Below, piece after piece: positions 8,035-17,146 of a stretch of DNA of 64,000 nucleotides. The notes below the pieces were generated by a model. That model made no database searches, was not told the DNA's origin, and worked only from the letters and a program-made list of their open reading frames with translations. The stretch covers positions 124,001 through 188,000 of the forward strand of contig JAQTUE010000006.1 of the NCBI GenBank assembly GCA_028710415.1. The letters run 5' to 3'. The translations under genes and the position numbers were made by a program. Position 1 is the stretch's first letter. Every line of letters begins with the position of its first letter. The DNA is from Paludibacter sp. (GTDB taxonomy: Bacteria > Bacteroidota > Bacteroidia > Bacteroidales > Paludibacteraceae).

Positions 8035-10263
8035 ATGTTACGAAAAAAGTTGTTTTTATTCCTGTTCACTGCGGTATTTTTCAGTTGTGCCCAAAGTAAA
8101 GATCCTGTTGAGAAAAAGATCGATGAATTATTGTCCCGGATGACCTTGCAGGAAAAAATCGGACAGATGAACCAGTTAACTGGAACCGGATTGTCAGGGG
8201 ATATGATCAGTCAGATCAAGTCAGGGAAAGTAGGTTCCATCCTGAATGAGCTGGATATAAAAACAACCAACGAACTTCAACGCGTGGCGGTGAAAGAAAG
8301 CCGGTTGGGAATACCTGTGGTTTTTGCCCGTGATGTGATCCATGGTTTCAAGACTATTTTCCCGATACCATTGGGGCAGGCTGCTACCTGGAACCCACAG
8401 CTGGTAGAATCGGGCGCACGGGTGGCTGCCCTGGAAGCTACTGCTGCGGGGATTCGATGGACATTTGCACCTATGATTGACATAGCCCGTGACCCACGCT
8501 GGGGACGGATTGCAGAATCGTGCGGGGAGGACCCTTACCTGACGTCCCAAATGGGAGTTGCCATGATAAAAGGATTCCAGGGTGAGAAATTATCCGATCC
8601 TACATCCATGGCTGCCTGTGCCAAACACTTTGCCGGATACGGAGCCACCGAATCGGGGAAAGATTATAATACTACCTGGATTCCGGAGGTGCAATTGCGG
8701 GATGTTTATTTGCCGCCTTTCAAAGCAGCCGTGGATGCCGGGGTATCCAGTTTTATGTGTTCGTTTAATGATATCAACGGAGTACCGTCATCGGGGAATG
8801 AATTCCTGAACCGGCAGGTACTTCGCAAGGAGTGGAATTATTCCGGATTGCTGGTGAGCGACTGGGCTTCGATCGAGCAAATGATAAAACACGGGGTCTG
8901 TACCGATTTATCAGCCGCGACCCAAAAAGCGATTAAAGCCGGCGTTGACATGGACATGATGAGCTATGCCTACATTAACCATGCCGAAGCACTTGTAAAA
9001 TCAGGATCATTAGCCGAAAAACAAATTGATGAAGCGGTACGGAATATACTCCGCATGAAGTTTCGGCTGGGGTTGTTTGAAAACCCATATATAGAGGAGC
9101 CAACCGAAATGCCTTATTATTCGGTGGATGCCCTGTTGAAGGCAAAACAAACTGCCATCGAGAGCACGATATTATTGAAAAATGAAAATAACCTGTTACC
9201 GCTGACGGATGCTGTGAAATCGGTGGCAGTATTGGGTCCTTTGTCGGATGCACCTGCTGATCAGCTTGGAACCTGGTGTTTTGATGCCGAATCCAGCCAC
9301 AGTGTTACTCCGTTGGCAGCCATAAAAACCATGTTAGGTTCATCAGCACAAGTGATTGCCGAGAAAGGATTGACCTATAGCCGCGATATGAATGCGGAAG
9401 GCATTGCCAGGGCAGTTGATGCAGCCAAAAAAGCGGAAGTAATATTACTTTTCGTAGGTGAAGAAGCTGTACTCTCCGGAGAAGCACATTGCCGCGCGGA
9501 TATTTGCCTTCCCGGTGCACAACCTGAACTTATCACCGCATTAAAAAAAACAGGGAAACCAATTGTAATGGTAGTCATGGCAGGCCGTCCGTTGACAATA
9601 GGGAAACAACTTGAGGAAGCAAATGCCGTATTGTACGCTTTTCACGGAGGTACCATGGCTGGTCCCGCACTGGCTGACCTGATATTCGGAAAAGCAGTGC
9701 CATCGGGAAAACTTCCGGTTACCTTGCCCCGCATGGCCGGACAAATACCAATTTATTATTCACATAAAATGACAGGCCGTCCGGCAGAAAATATAGTCAC
9801 CATCAATAATATACCGGTAGGAGCAGGCCAGACCTCGTTGGGGAATACCAGCTATCATTTGGATGCCGGAGACAGCCCGCTCTTTCCGTTTGGATTTGGA
9901 CTATCGTATACCACATTCAAATACTCGGATGTAAAAGTATCAAAAAACATATTGTCGCTTGGCCAGACTATCAATGTATCCTGTACGATTACCAATACCG
10001 GGAAGTACGATGGAGCTGAAGTGGCACAACTTTATACCCGTGATGTAGTGGGTTCGCTGGCACGCCCGGTGAGGGAATTGAAGGGATTCCAGAAAATCAA
10101 CCTGAAAGCAGGGGAAGCAGCAACCGTTAATTTCACCCTGACACCTGACCAGCTTTCATTCTGGAATGCTGATATGGTAAAACTGACTGAGCCGGGAGAT
10201 TTCCAGGTGTGGATATCAGCGGATAGCCAGTGCGGGAAGCCGGGAACGTTTAAGTTTATTTAG
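8035..10263 (+). CDS. GH3 beta-glucosidase, BglX-like lipoprotein
   Basis: This 742-aa GH3 exo-hydrolase removes terminal glucose from beta-glucan oligosaccharides. The start MLRKKLFLFLFTAVFFSCAQS gives a lipoprotein signal with the lipobox Cys at about residue 18, so it is membrane-anchored, probably facing the periplasm. The N-terminal barrel has KHFAGYGATESGKDYNTT and the nucleophile Asp276 in LLVSDWAS. The alpha/beta sandwich follows (LLKNENNLLPL), then the FnIII-like C-terminus with FGFGLSYTTF. It has no T9SS tail, unlike most of its neighbours, which fits final processing of imported oligomers. It is the first gene of unit A and has the shared promoter module. A 300-base repeat-filled gap separates it from the next gene. 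The exact linkage (beta-1,3, 1,4 or 1,6) cannot be read. Confidence 0.93.
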   Translation: MLRKKLFLFLFTAVFFSCAQSKDPVEKKIDELLSRMTLQEKIGQMNQLTGTGLSGDMISQIKSGKVGSILNELDIKTTNELQRVAVKESRLGIPVVFARDVIHGFKTIFPIPLGQAATWNPQLVESGARVAALEATAAGIRWTFAPMIDIARDPRWGRIAESCGEDPYLTSQMGVAMIKGFQGEKLSDPTSMAACAKHFAGYGATESGKDYNTTWIPEVQLRDVYLPPFKAAVDAGVSSFMCSFNDINGVPSSGNEFLNRQVLRKEWNYSGLLVSDWASIEQMIKHGVCTDLSAATQKAIKAGVDMDMMSYAYINHAEALVKSGSLAEKQIDEAVRNILRMKFRLGLFENPYIEEPTEMPYYSVDALLKAKQTAIESTILLKNENNLLPLTDAVKSVAVLGPLSDAPADQLGTWCFDAESSHSVTPLAAIKTMLGSSAQVIAEKGLTYSRDMNAEGIARAVDAAKKAEVILLFVGEEAVLSGEAHCRADICLPGAQPELITALKKTGKPIVMVVMAGRPLTIGKQLEEANAVLYAFHGGTMAGPALADLIFGKAVPSGKLPVTLPRMAGQIPIYYSHKMTGRPAENIVTINNIPVGAGQTSLGNTSYHLDAGDSPLFPFGFGLSYTTFKYSDVKVSKNILSLGQTINVSCTITNTGKYDGAEVAQLYTRDVVGSLARPVRELKGFQKINLKAGEAATVNFTLTPDQLSFWNADMVKLTEPGDFQVWISADSQCGKPGTFKFI

Positions 10264-10503
10264 GAGCGAGGAGTGAGGAGTGAGGAATGAAAGTTTGAGG
10301 TTTGAGGTTTGAAGTTTGAAAGGTTGGGGAGTGTTCCGTGTTCTGCGTTCCGCGTTCCGCGTTTGGGGATAGAAGCATTCAGCAATTGGTATATCATTCA
10401 ACTAAATCAACCAATCAACCAATCAACCAATCAACCAATCAACCAATTAACCAATCAACCAATTAACCAATTAACTAATCAACCAATTAACTAATCAACT
10501 AAT
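10264..10503. repeat. Mosaic of 7-bp and 8-bp microsatellites
   Basis: Four different short arrays lie in a row. They are GAGGAGT-type 7-mers (10268-10288), GTTTGAG/GTTTGAA 7-mers (10293-10320), GTTCCGC-type 7-mers (10333-10367), and twelve uninterrupted 8-mers of the YAACYAAT type (10408-10503). The last uses the same unit as the inverted arrays between galK and galM. Together they fill most of the gap between the lipoprotein GH3 and the next gene. No spacers are present, so this is not a CRISPR array. Confidence 0.85.
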
Positions 10504-10563
10504 TTACCAATAAATACCCTTAATAAATAATATAAATCATTTACATTTAAAAACTTACAATTT

Positions 10564-12822
10564 ATGAAAACATCAACTCTAAAAAAAATGGCGGTACTGC
10601 TGTTATGTATCCCTTTGTTCTCCATGAGTGTCATGGCAACATTAACACACGGATCAGTAAAAGGTACAGGCCTGAGATTGTATTCACAATACAATGCAGG
10701 AACAATTAATCTTACAACAGACAAAGGCGTTTCCTTTGATTTTAAAGTAGTCACTATTGGAGCCAAGACATGGGGCTGGACGAACGTAACCGGTGCAACC
10801 ATTGGCGGTGCTACTTGGGCTTCACAACTTCGTTATTGGGGTGGTGCAACTTTTGGCAACAAAACCGAGAATAATATGTTGAACAGGGTTGCCACTACGC
10901 AGCAAACTTATGGAACTGCAACAACAAACATTCCTTCGCCATTACAATTATCATTTTATCAGAACCTTACTCCCGGTGGAGACTGTGAAAGCCCACGTAT
11001 CACCTATGATGTTACAGCTAAAAACAGTGCAGTAGCAGGAGATGTCACTGTACCTGTAATTTCATCTTGTACCAGTTCGGCTATAACGGAAACAACTGCA
11101 ACCTTGAATATCACGGGTAGCGATGACCAGAGTGATTTGTTCTATTATATTTCAGGAAACGGTATTTCGGAAGTTTCATTTCTTCCAACTATTACACTTA
11201 ACGGATTAACGCCTACTACGGCTTATAATATCACGGTAACTCCTATTGATTTCAGTGGAAATGAAGGAACCCCTTCAATTGTACAGTTCACCACAGGAGG
11301 TTTAGTGCAGATAACTTCGGGAATCGCCCAGGATATTAAGTTTGTGTTGAAGAGCACTGCCAGTACCCTGGAGTATTATTATCAATACACCGATCCTACC
11401 AAAAGATTTAATGGTGCAACCCTTGGAATTACTCCTGCAGGTGGAAATGCTTTTGATGTGTCACCTACCATCAGTCCGGACAGCACGTATTGCTATGGTA
11501 CCACCAACGATGCGAATATTAATGGTAAAATCATAGCATTGAACTTTAAATACTTTACGTATAAATTACCAATAAATTATAATGAATGGGTAGTGGCCAA
11601 TTCAACCATTACATCGGGTACTTTAAGCGGTACAGCCATCAAGCATCAAATGGGCGGAGGTGTATCAGCTACAGAAACAGAAGCTATTGCTCCTGTATTA
11701 ACCAGTGCCACCTTAAAGGATGCTACCTCAAGTTACATAAAACTGAATATTAACGGAAGTGATAACAGTGGAAATTTATATTACACCATTAGCGGTGCCA
11801 AATCAACAGTGAATGCCTTCAGAACAGGTGATTATTTCCTTACTGCCATTGATCCGGGTAAAGTGTATACCCTGACCATTAAGCCTTACGATTTATCGGG
11901 AAATACAGCTGGCGCACAAACCCTGACTGTAAAAACCATGAATGCCCGTAGTAATATAAAAGACAGTACCAATACAAATTACAATACGCTTGTTTTACCA
12001 ACTGCTCCGAATGGCGAATTAACTACCATCATTAAACAATCGGGTAATACCCTTACCCTGGGATGTACCACAAAATCGTTACTTCTTCCTACAGGTAACC
12101 AAAACAGAGTGTTTAATACGCCAACAGTAGTCATTAACGGTACTACTTACCCATTGACACTTGATGCCAACAACACCACTGCTACTGTTACTTTCACTGA
12201 TATGATTGGCTCTACTCCATTTACAATAGGTACTTTAATGACAGTCAAGTGGTCTGTATTCTGGGGTTTAACAGGTGGTGGAAACTTCTTCACGGGTGTC
12301 TTTAATTATGTAGTTGGAGACAGTGGTCAAGCTGATGTAACCGGCCCTTCAACCCCTGTATTGTCCTTGAATGGCAGTTTACTTACCTGGCCAGCTTGTA
12401 CTGACGACCTGAGTGGTGTGAAAAGTTATGTTGTAACTGAAGCAGGGCAATCGCCTGTAACTATCTTTGATCTGGGCGGTACTTCATTCAGTTATACTAT
12501 GGTTGACCCATTATTGAATGGTGTAACCGTAAAAGCAGTCGATTTTACAGGGAATACTACTTCCAAAACAAAAGATATTGGAACTGCTGTAAAACAAATT
12601 GCAACGAATGCTGCAGTTGTCTATCCAAATCCTGCTACCGACCGGATCAATATCACCGGTGATGCAGCCAACGTAGCCATTTACTCGTTACAGGGACAAC
12701 TTGTCCGTTCGGTAATGAATGTAAATACTGTAGATGTATCGGCAATTGCCAAAGGCCTTTACTTTGTGAAAGTTACCGACAAGTCGGGAAATCAGAATTC
12801 ATCAAAAATAGAAATTCGATAA
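10564..12822 (+). CDS. Secreted T9SS protein of unknown function, twin 1
   Basis: I do not recognise a family. The 752-aa protein has a signal peptide ending MSVMA. Its N-terminal domain has LTHGSVKGTG and ATWASQLRYWGG. Two FnIII-like segments (ETTATLNITGSDDQSDLFYYI and INGSDNSGNLYYTISGAK) alternate with two all-beta segments (TLEYYYQYTDPTKR and FNTPTVVINGTTYPL). A T9SS sorting domain begins at VVYPNPATDRINI and ends SKIEIR. A paralogue of the same length with the same domain order lies at 17147-19405, one gene away. No catalytic motif is seen. Position inside the glucan locus, secretion and aromatic-rich beta domains suggest a surface glycan-binding protein. That is inference only. Confidence 0.8.
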   Translation: MKTSTLKKMAVLLLCIPLFSMSVMATLTHGSVKGTGLRLYSQYNAGTINLTTDKGVSFDFKVVTIGAKTWGWTNVTGATIGGATWASQLRYWGGATFGNKTENNMLNRVATTQQTYGTATTNIPSPLQLSFYQNLTPGGDCESPRITYDVTAKNSAVAGDVTVPVISSCTSSAITETTATLNITGSDDQSDLFYYISGNGISEVSFLPTITLNGLTPTTAYNITVTPIDFSGNEGTPSIVQFTTGGLVQITSGIAQDIKFVLKSTASTLEYYYQYTDPTKRFNGATLGITPAGGNAFDVSPTISPDSTYCYGTTNDANINGKIIALNFKYFTYKLPINYNEWVVANSTITSGTLSGTAIKHQMGGGVSATETEAIAPVLTSATLKDATSSYIKLNINGSDNSGNLYYTISGAKSTVNAFRTGDYFLTAIDPGKVYTLTIKPYDLSGNTAGAQTLTVKTMNARSNIKDSTNTNYNTLVLPTAPNGELTTIIKQSGNTLTLGCTTKSLLLPTGNQNRVFNTPTVVINGTTYPLTLDANNTTATVTFTDMIGSTPFTIGTLMTVKWSVFWGLTGGGNFFTGVFNYVVGDSGQADVTGPSTPVLSLNGSLLTWPACTDDLSGVKSYVVTEAGQSPVTIFDLGGTSFSYTMVDPLLNGVTVKAVDFTGNTTSKTKDIGTAVKQIATNAAVVYPNPATDRINITGDAANVAIYSLQGQLVRSVMNVNTVDVSAIAKGLYFVKVTDKSGNQNSSKIEIR

Positions 12823-12831
12823 ATCACCTTT

Positions 12832-12864
12832 AAGGAAGGAGGTAATGAACTTACCTTCTTCCTT
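12832..12864 (+). terminator. Intercistronic hairpin
   Basis: AAGGAAGGAGGTAA and TTACCTTCTTCCTT form a 14-bp stem (one wobble pair) with a 5-nt loop, 9 bases after the stop. No T-run follows, so it is more likely a stabiliser or weak attenuator within unit A than a full terminator. Confidence 0.65.
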
Positions 12865-12971
12865 ATTTGCATAATTAGTCATTTTTGGAACTTCAATATT
12901 TAGTAATTATCATTTAAAGCATGAATCGTTCATGCTTGAGGTTTATAAAAAAGCCGGTAAAAATCATTCAA

Positions 12972-15900
12972 ATGAAATCGACCCTACTCTCTAAGCTGTA
13001 TTTATTCCTTGGAATTATTCTTTTCTCATGCGTTCAGGTTCATGCCCAATCACTATTGGATCAAAGAATCAATGAATTGGTGGATGCCATGACCACACAG
13101 GAAAAGATTAATCAACTTATCAATAGTAGCTTTGGGGGGACCCCTACGAATACCCGCCTGGGGATACCCGGATTTGCCATGGACGATGGTCCCCACGGAG
13201 TACGCTTTGCTGCTGACCGTAACGGACGATCGGCTACTGCCTTCCCGACAGGTGTTGCCATGGCATCCACCTGGGATCAGGAGATTGCAACCAAGGTAGG
13301 GGAAGCCATGGGTATTGAGTTCTGGTCTTTCAACAGGAATGAACAGTTAGGGCCCTGTATTGATATTTGTCGTGATCCACGTGGCGGACGTACTGCCGAG
13401 AGTGGCGGTGAAGATTCATACCTGGCAGGACATATTGGGAAATCAGTTGCCATAGGGATACAACGAAGCCCGATTGTGGCTACCGTGAAGCATTATATGG
13501 GTGAAAGCAAGCAATCGAACCGCCATAACATGAATGTGATTGCAACCGATCGTTGGTTAATGGATTTCTCAGGATATAATTTCCGTACCGTAGTCCAGGA
13601 AGCCGGAGTGTTGAGCGTGATGGGAGCCTATAACAAGATCAACGACGATAAAGCCTGTGAAAGTACCCTGATGCAAACTACGATATTAAAGGAACGATGG
13701 GGGTATCCTTTTTATGTGGTATCCGACTGGGATGCAATCTGGGATTCCCAGAAAGCACTGAAAGCAGGAACCGATATCTGTATGGGTTCAAATAAATATG
13801 CCACAGATCTGCCCGGGATGGCAGCCAGTGGAGCGGTTACGACGGCTGACCTGGATAAGGCAGTTAAACGAGTTTTACGTACAAAGATATTAAATGGCAT
13901 GATGGATTATTTCCCGGTAGGAAATGCTACTACTGCCAAAACTGCTGCAATTAATGCCACCAATAAGTTGGCAGCCCAGAAATCGATCATTCTCCTTAAA
14001 AACGGGAACAAAGCAGACGGCACCGCCATTCTTCCGTTGACTAAAACAGGCATTAAAATAGCGTTGATTGGGCCAAATGCAGCTGCTTCAAATCTAAACT
14101 GTTATGGTAGCAGTGAAACATTCCCTCCTTATGCTATCAGCGTAAAGGCAGGTTTGGAAGCCAAGATCGGAGCAACAAATGTATCGTATTCACTCGGTTG
14201 TGATGTGAACTCTGATTCAAGGACAGGATTTGCTGCAGCCCTGACTCTGGCAGCAACTGCTGATGTTGTTGTCTTTGCAGGAGGATTGGATGCTACCCAG
14301 GAAGGTGAAGGCTACAATACCGGTAATGACCGGAAAAGCGGCTCAATATCTTTGCCCGGCCAGCAACAATTATTGATACAGCAACTGGCAGCTGTAAACC
14401 CGAATATCGTCGTAGTGATACAAAGTGGTGGTGTTTGCGGATTGAATTATTGCTTGCCGAACATTAAAGGATTGGTTTATTCTTTTTATGCCGCCCAGGA
14501 AGCAGGTACAGCCATTGCAGATGTACTGTTCGGGGATTACAACCCGGCAGGCCGCATGCCGATGACCATGCCTAAGCAGGATTCAGACTTGCCATCGTGG
14601 GTTGAGGATAACTTCCGTAAATTTACCGATAACCTGGATGGAGGATACCGGTGGTTTGATGAAAAAAATATTACTCCTGAATTTGCATTTGGGTTTGGGT
14701 TAAGCTATACGACTTTTTCATACAGCAATTTATCGGTGTCTGCTGCAACTACTGCCGGACAGCCCATATCGGTTTCGGTTGATATTACCAATACAGGAAG
14801 CATTGCAGGAGAAGAGGTTGCCCAATTGTATATCAGTTCACCATCCACAGCTGAAGTGTGGATGCCAAAGAAACAACTTCGTGGATTTAACCGTGTAGCA
14901 TTAGGCGCAGGTGAAAAGAAAACAGTGACCTTCCAGTTAAAGGCAGAAGATTTTTATTATTGGAATGGCACAACCTACCAGGCACAAGCCGGTGATTTCA
15001 CCCTGAGGGTAGGAGGGTCGTCGGATAACCTGCCACTCACCAAAGCTATCACGTTAGCCGATGGGGAAACTAAACCCGATTTGAAAATAACCCAGGTATA
15101 TACCATGCCCCGTTATCCATTGCAGGGGCAAAAGGTGAGCTTTTATGCCCTGGTAAAGAATCAGGGAAATGCAGCAAATGCCTCTGCTTCCCCTTACAAA
15201 ATAGATTATAAAATCAACGGAGTGAAAGTTGCCGTTTCGGACAATGTCACGACTGTCATTGCTCCCGGCCAGGTACAACTGATTGCATCAACAGGAGTCT
15301 GGACAAGTGATCAAACAGGCAAAACAACACTGTCAGGAGAACTTACTTTCAACCAGGGTAGTTCGCAGGAATGGGATGCCACCAACAATACATTTACCCG
15401 TGCCTTTGAAGTATTCGATCCGTCCTTAGATCCTAAAATATCCAATCTGGCCTATAAAAAACCAGTTACCACCTCTTCGATAAGCGGTACTAATATTGCT
15501 GCATCAATGGTGGATGGTGATTTAACTTCCCGCTGGGAATCAGGAAAGACGGATAACGAATCTGCCACCATCGATTTACTGGCTATTGCTGAACTTCAGA
15601 AAATTACCATCTACTGGGAAAGTGCCTATGCTAAATCGTATAAGATCGAAAGCTCAATGGATGGCATCTCCTGGAATTTGTTGAATAATGTTACAGCAGG
15701 AGTTGGTGGCACAGAATCGTACACTATTAATTCTGTACATGGGCGTTATGTAAGAATTACCTGTCTTCAGAGAGTTCCTATCAACAGCATTTACTATGGA
15801 TTTTCGATATTTGAAGTTGTAGTCAATGGAAATATATTACAGGAAATACCTGATGTCCAGATTGCCCCGGTTGAATCACAACTTTACCTGCCCTATGCCA

Positions 15901-17060
15901 AGACAGTCCTGAATGGAACTTTATCAGGAGGTGTACTTGTAAAAGCAAAATTAGCCTATCAATGGAGCCTGGTTTCCGGACCTACTGATGCTGTTATTGT
16001 TGACCCAACTTCTGCATTGACATTGGTTAAATTTAAAACAGCAGGAACCTATGTATTTAAACTTACAGGCACCAATGCAACAGGATCTAATTCTACACAA
16101 GTCAGTATGAATGTCCTGAATGCAGGAACAAGTTCAGACCTGGCATTTATGAAACCTACGACCTGTTCGGGAGTCGAAACCAGTGCTACCAATGCCGATC
16201 TGGCCGTAGATGGTATTTCTACAACCCGTTGGTCGTCTGCATTCCTGGATAACCAGTGGTGGCAGGTTGACCTTCAGCATCAGGTTTTGCCGGGTACTGT
16301 CAACATTGTCTGGGAGGCTGCTTATGCCAAACAATTCAATGTTCAGATTTCAGCCGATAATGTAACCTGGTTTCCTCTTTATACAAATACTGCCTTTACA
16401 GGAGGTATCAGTACCATTCCAAACAGCAGTTCCCTCTCCGGAAGATATTTGAAAGTGAATTGCGTACAACGGGCAACTGCCTACGGTTCTTCTTTTTATT
16501 CTTTCAATGTTGGTGGATCATTTATTACCGGTACGAATCATGTTCCAGTCAGTATTGCCGGGAATACATCGATGACTTCGGGCGATATTATCTTAAATGG
16601 AAATTCAAGTACGGATGCCGATACTGATCCGTTGGTTTATAAATGGGAACAACTTGCGGGGCCTTCCACGGCTAACATGCTTACACCAACTACTCCGATG
16701 ACTCAAGTGACAGGGTTAAAACAAGGCGATTACTATTTTAAACTCACTGTTGATGATGGAAAGGATGTTGATTTTGACGTGGTAAAGATAGTAAGTGATC
16801 CAAATACTAAATTGACAGTTGTTGCAGATAAGGAGATCATCATTTATCCAAATCCAATCCATGATTCTTTCTATATTCAAAATAGTAGTATTCAAAAAAT
16901 TGATGGCGTTCAGGTATTCAATTTGAATGGAAAACTACTGAAATCAATCACGGTAAATTCAACAAAAGTATCCCTGAGTGATGTTCCACAAGGTAATTAT
17001 TGCATTCGTTTTATATCCAAGGGAAAAATCTGTAAAGTAGTTCAAATAATCAAAGAGTAA
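12972..17060 (+). CDS. Multidomain GH3 glycosidase with CARDB, two CBM32-like and PKD-like domains, T9SS
   Basis: The frame is open from an ATG at 12921, but the signal peptide MKSTLLSKLYLFLGIILFSC begins at 12972, so I use that start (1362 aa). The GH3 barrel follows, with a KHYMGESKQSNRH segment and nucleophile Asp252 in VVSDWDAIWD. Then come the alpha/beta sandwich, an FnIII-like domain, a CARDB-like domain (about 700-815), an F5/8-type C (CBM32-like) domain (about 826-955), an Ig/PKD-like domain (960-1052), a second CBM32-like domain (1056-1185), a PKD domain (1189-1275) and a T9SS tail (IIIYPNP at about 1288). GH3 enzymes release sugars from non-reducing ends. This one is exported to the surface with carbohydrate-binding modules. 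It lies between the twin 752-aa genes. Confidence 0.92.
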   Translation: MKSTLLSKLYLFLGIILFSCVQVHAQSLLDQRINELVDAMTTQEKINQLINSSFGGTPTNTRLGIPGFAMDDGPHGVRFAADRNGRSATAFPTGVAMASTWDQEIATKVGEAMGIEFWSFNRNEQLGPCIDICRDPRGGRTAESGGEDSYLAGHIGKSVAIGIQRSPIVATVKHYMGESKQSNRHNMNVIATDRWLMDFSGYNFRTVVQEAGVLSVMGAYNKINDDKACESTLMQTTILKERWGYPFYVVSDWDAIWDSQKALKAGTDICMGSNKYATDLPGMAASGAVTTADLDKAVKRVLRTKILNGMMDYFPVGNATTAKTAAINATNKLAAQKSIILLKNGNKADGTAILPLTKTGIKIALIGPNAAASNLNCYGSSETFPPYAISVKAGLEAKIGATNVSYSLGCDVNSDSRTGFAAALTLAATADVVVFAGGLDATQEGEGYNTGNDRKSGSISLPGQQQLLIQQLAAVNPNIVVVIQSGGVCGLNYCLPNIKGLVYSFYAAQEAGTAIADVLFGDYNPAGRMPMTMPKQDSDLPSWVEDNFRKFTDNLDGGYRWFDEKNITPEFAFGFGLSYTTFSYSNLSVSAATTAGQPISVSVDITNTGSIAGEEVAQLYISSPSTAEVWMPKKQLRGFNRVALGAGEKKTVTFQLKAEDFYYWNGTTYQAQAGDFTLRVGGSSDNLPLTKAITLADGETKPDLKITQVYTMPRYPLQGQKVSFYALVKNQGNAANASASPYKIDYKINGVKVAVSDNVTTVIAPGQVQLIASTGVWTSDQTGKTTLSGELTFNQGSSQEWDATNNTFTRAFEVFDPSLDPKISNLAYKKPVTTSSISGTNIAASMVDGDLTSRWESGKTDNESATIDLLAIAELQKITIYWESAYAKSYKIESSMDGISWNLLNNVTAGVGGTESYTINSVHGRYVRITCLQRVPINSIYYGFSIFEVVVNGNILQEIPDVQIAPVESQLYLPYAKTVLNGTLSGGVLVKAKLAYQWSLVSGPTDAVIVDPTSALTLVKFKTAGTYVFKLTGTNATGSNSTQVSMNVLNAGTSSDLAFMKPTTCSGVETSATNADLAVDGISTTRWSSAFLDNQWWQVDLQHQVLPGTVNIVWEAAYAKQFNVQISADNVTWFPLYTNTAFTGGISTIPNSSSLSGRYLKVNCVQRATAYGSSFYSFNVGGSFITGTNHVPVSIAGNTSMTSGDIILNGNSSTDADTDPLVYKWEQLAGPSTANMLTPTTPMTQVTGLKQGDYYFKLTVDDGKDVDFDVVKIVSDPNTKLTVVADKEIIIYPNPIHDSFYIQNSSIQKIDGVQVFNLNGKLLKSITVNSTKVSLSDVPQGNYCIRFISKGKICKVVQIIKE

Positions 17061-17146
17061 TCGTTTAAGTAACCTTTCAAAGTTTTATAAAGAATTTTCA
17101 ATACCTTAAAATAAATGCTTTATCTAATTTTTAAAAATTACAAATT

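Noticed and set aside
10408-10503. Possible CRISPR array
   Set aside because: Units are 8 bp, directly joined, without spacers, and no cas genes are present.
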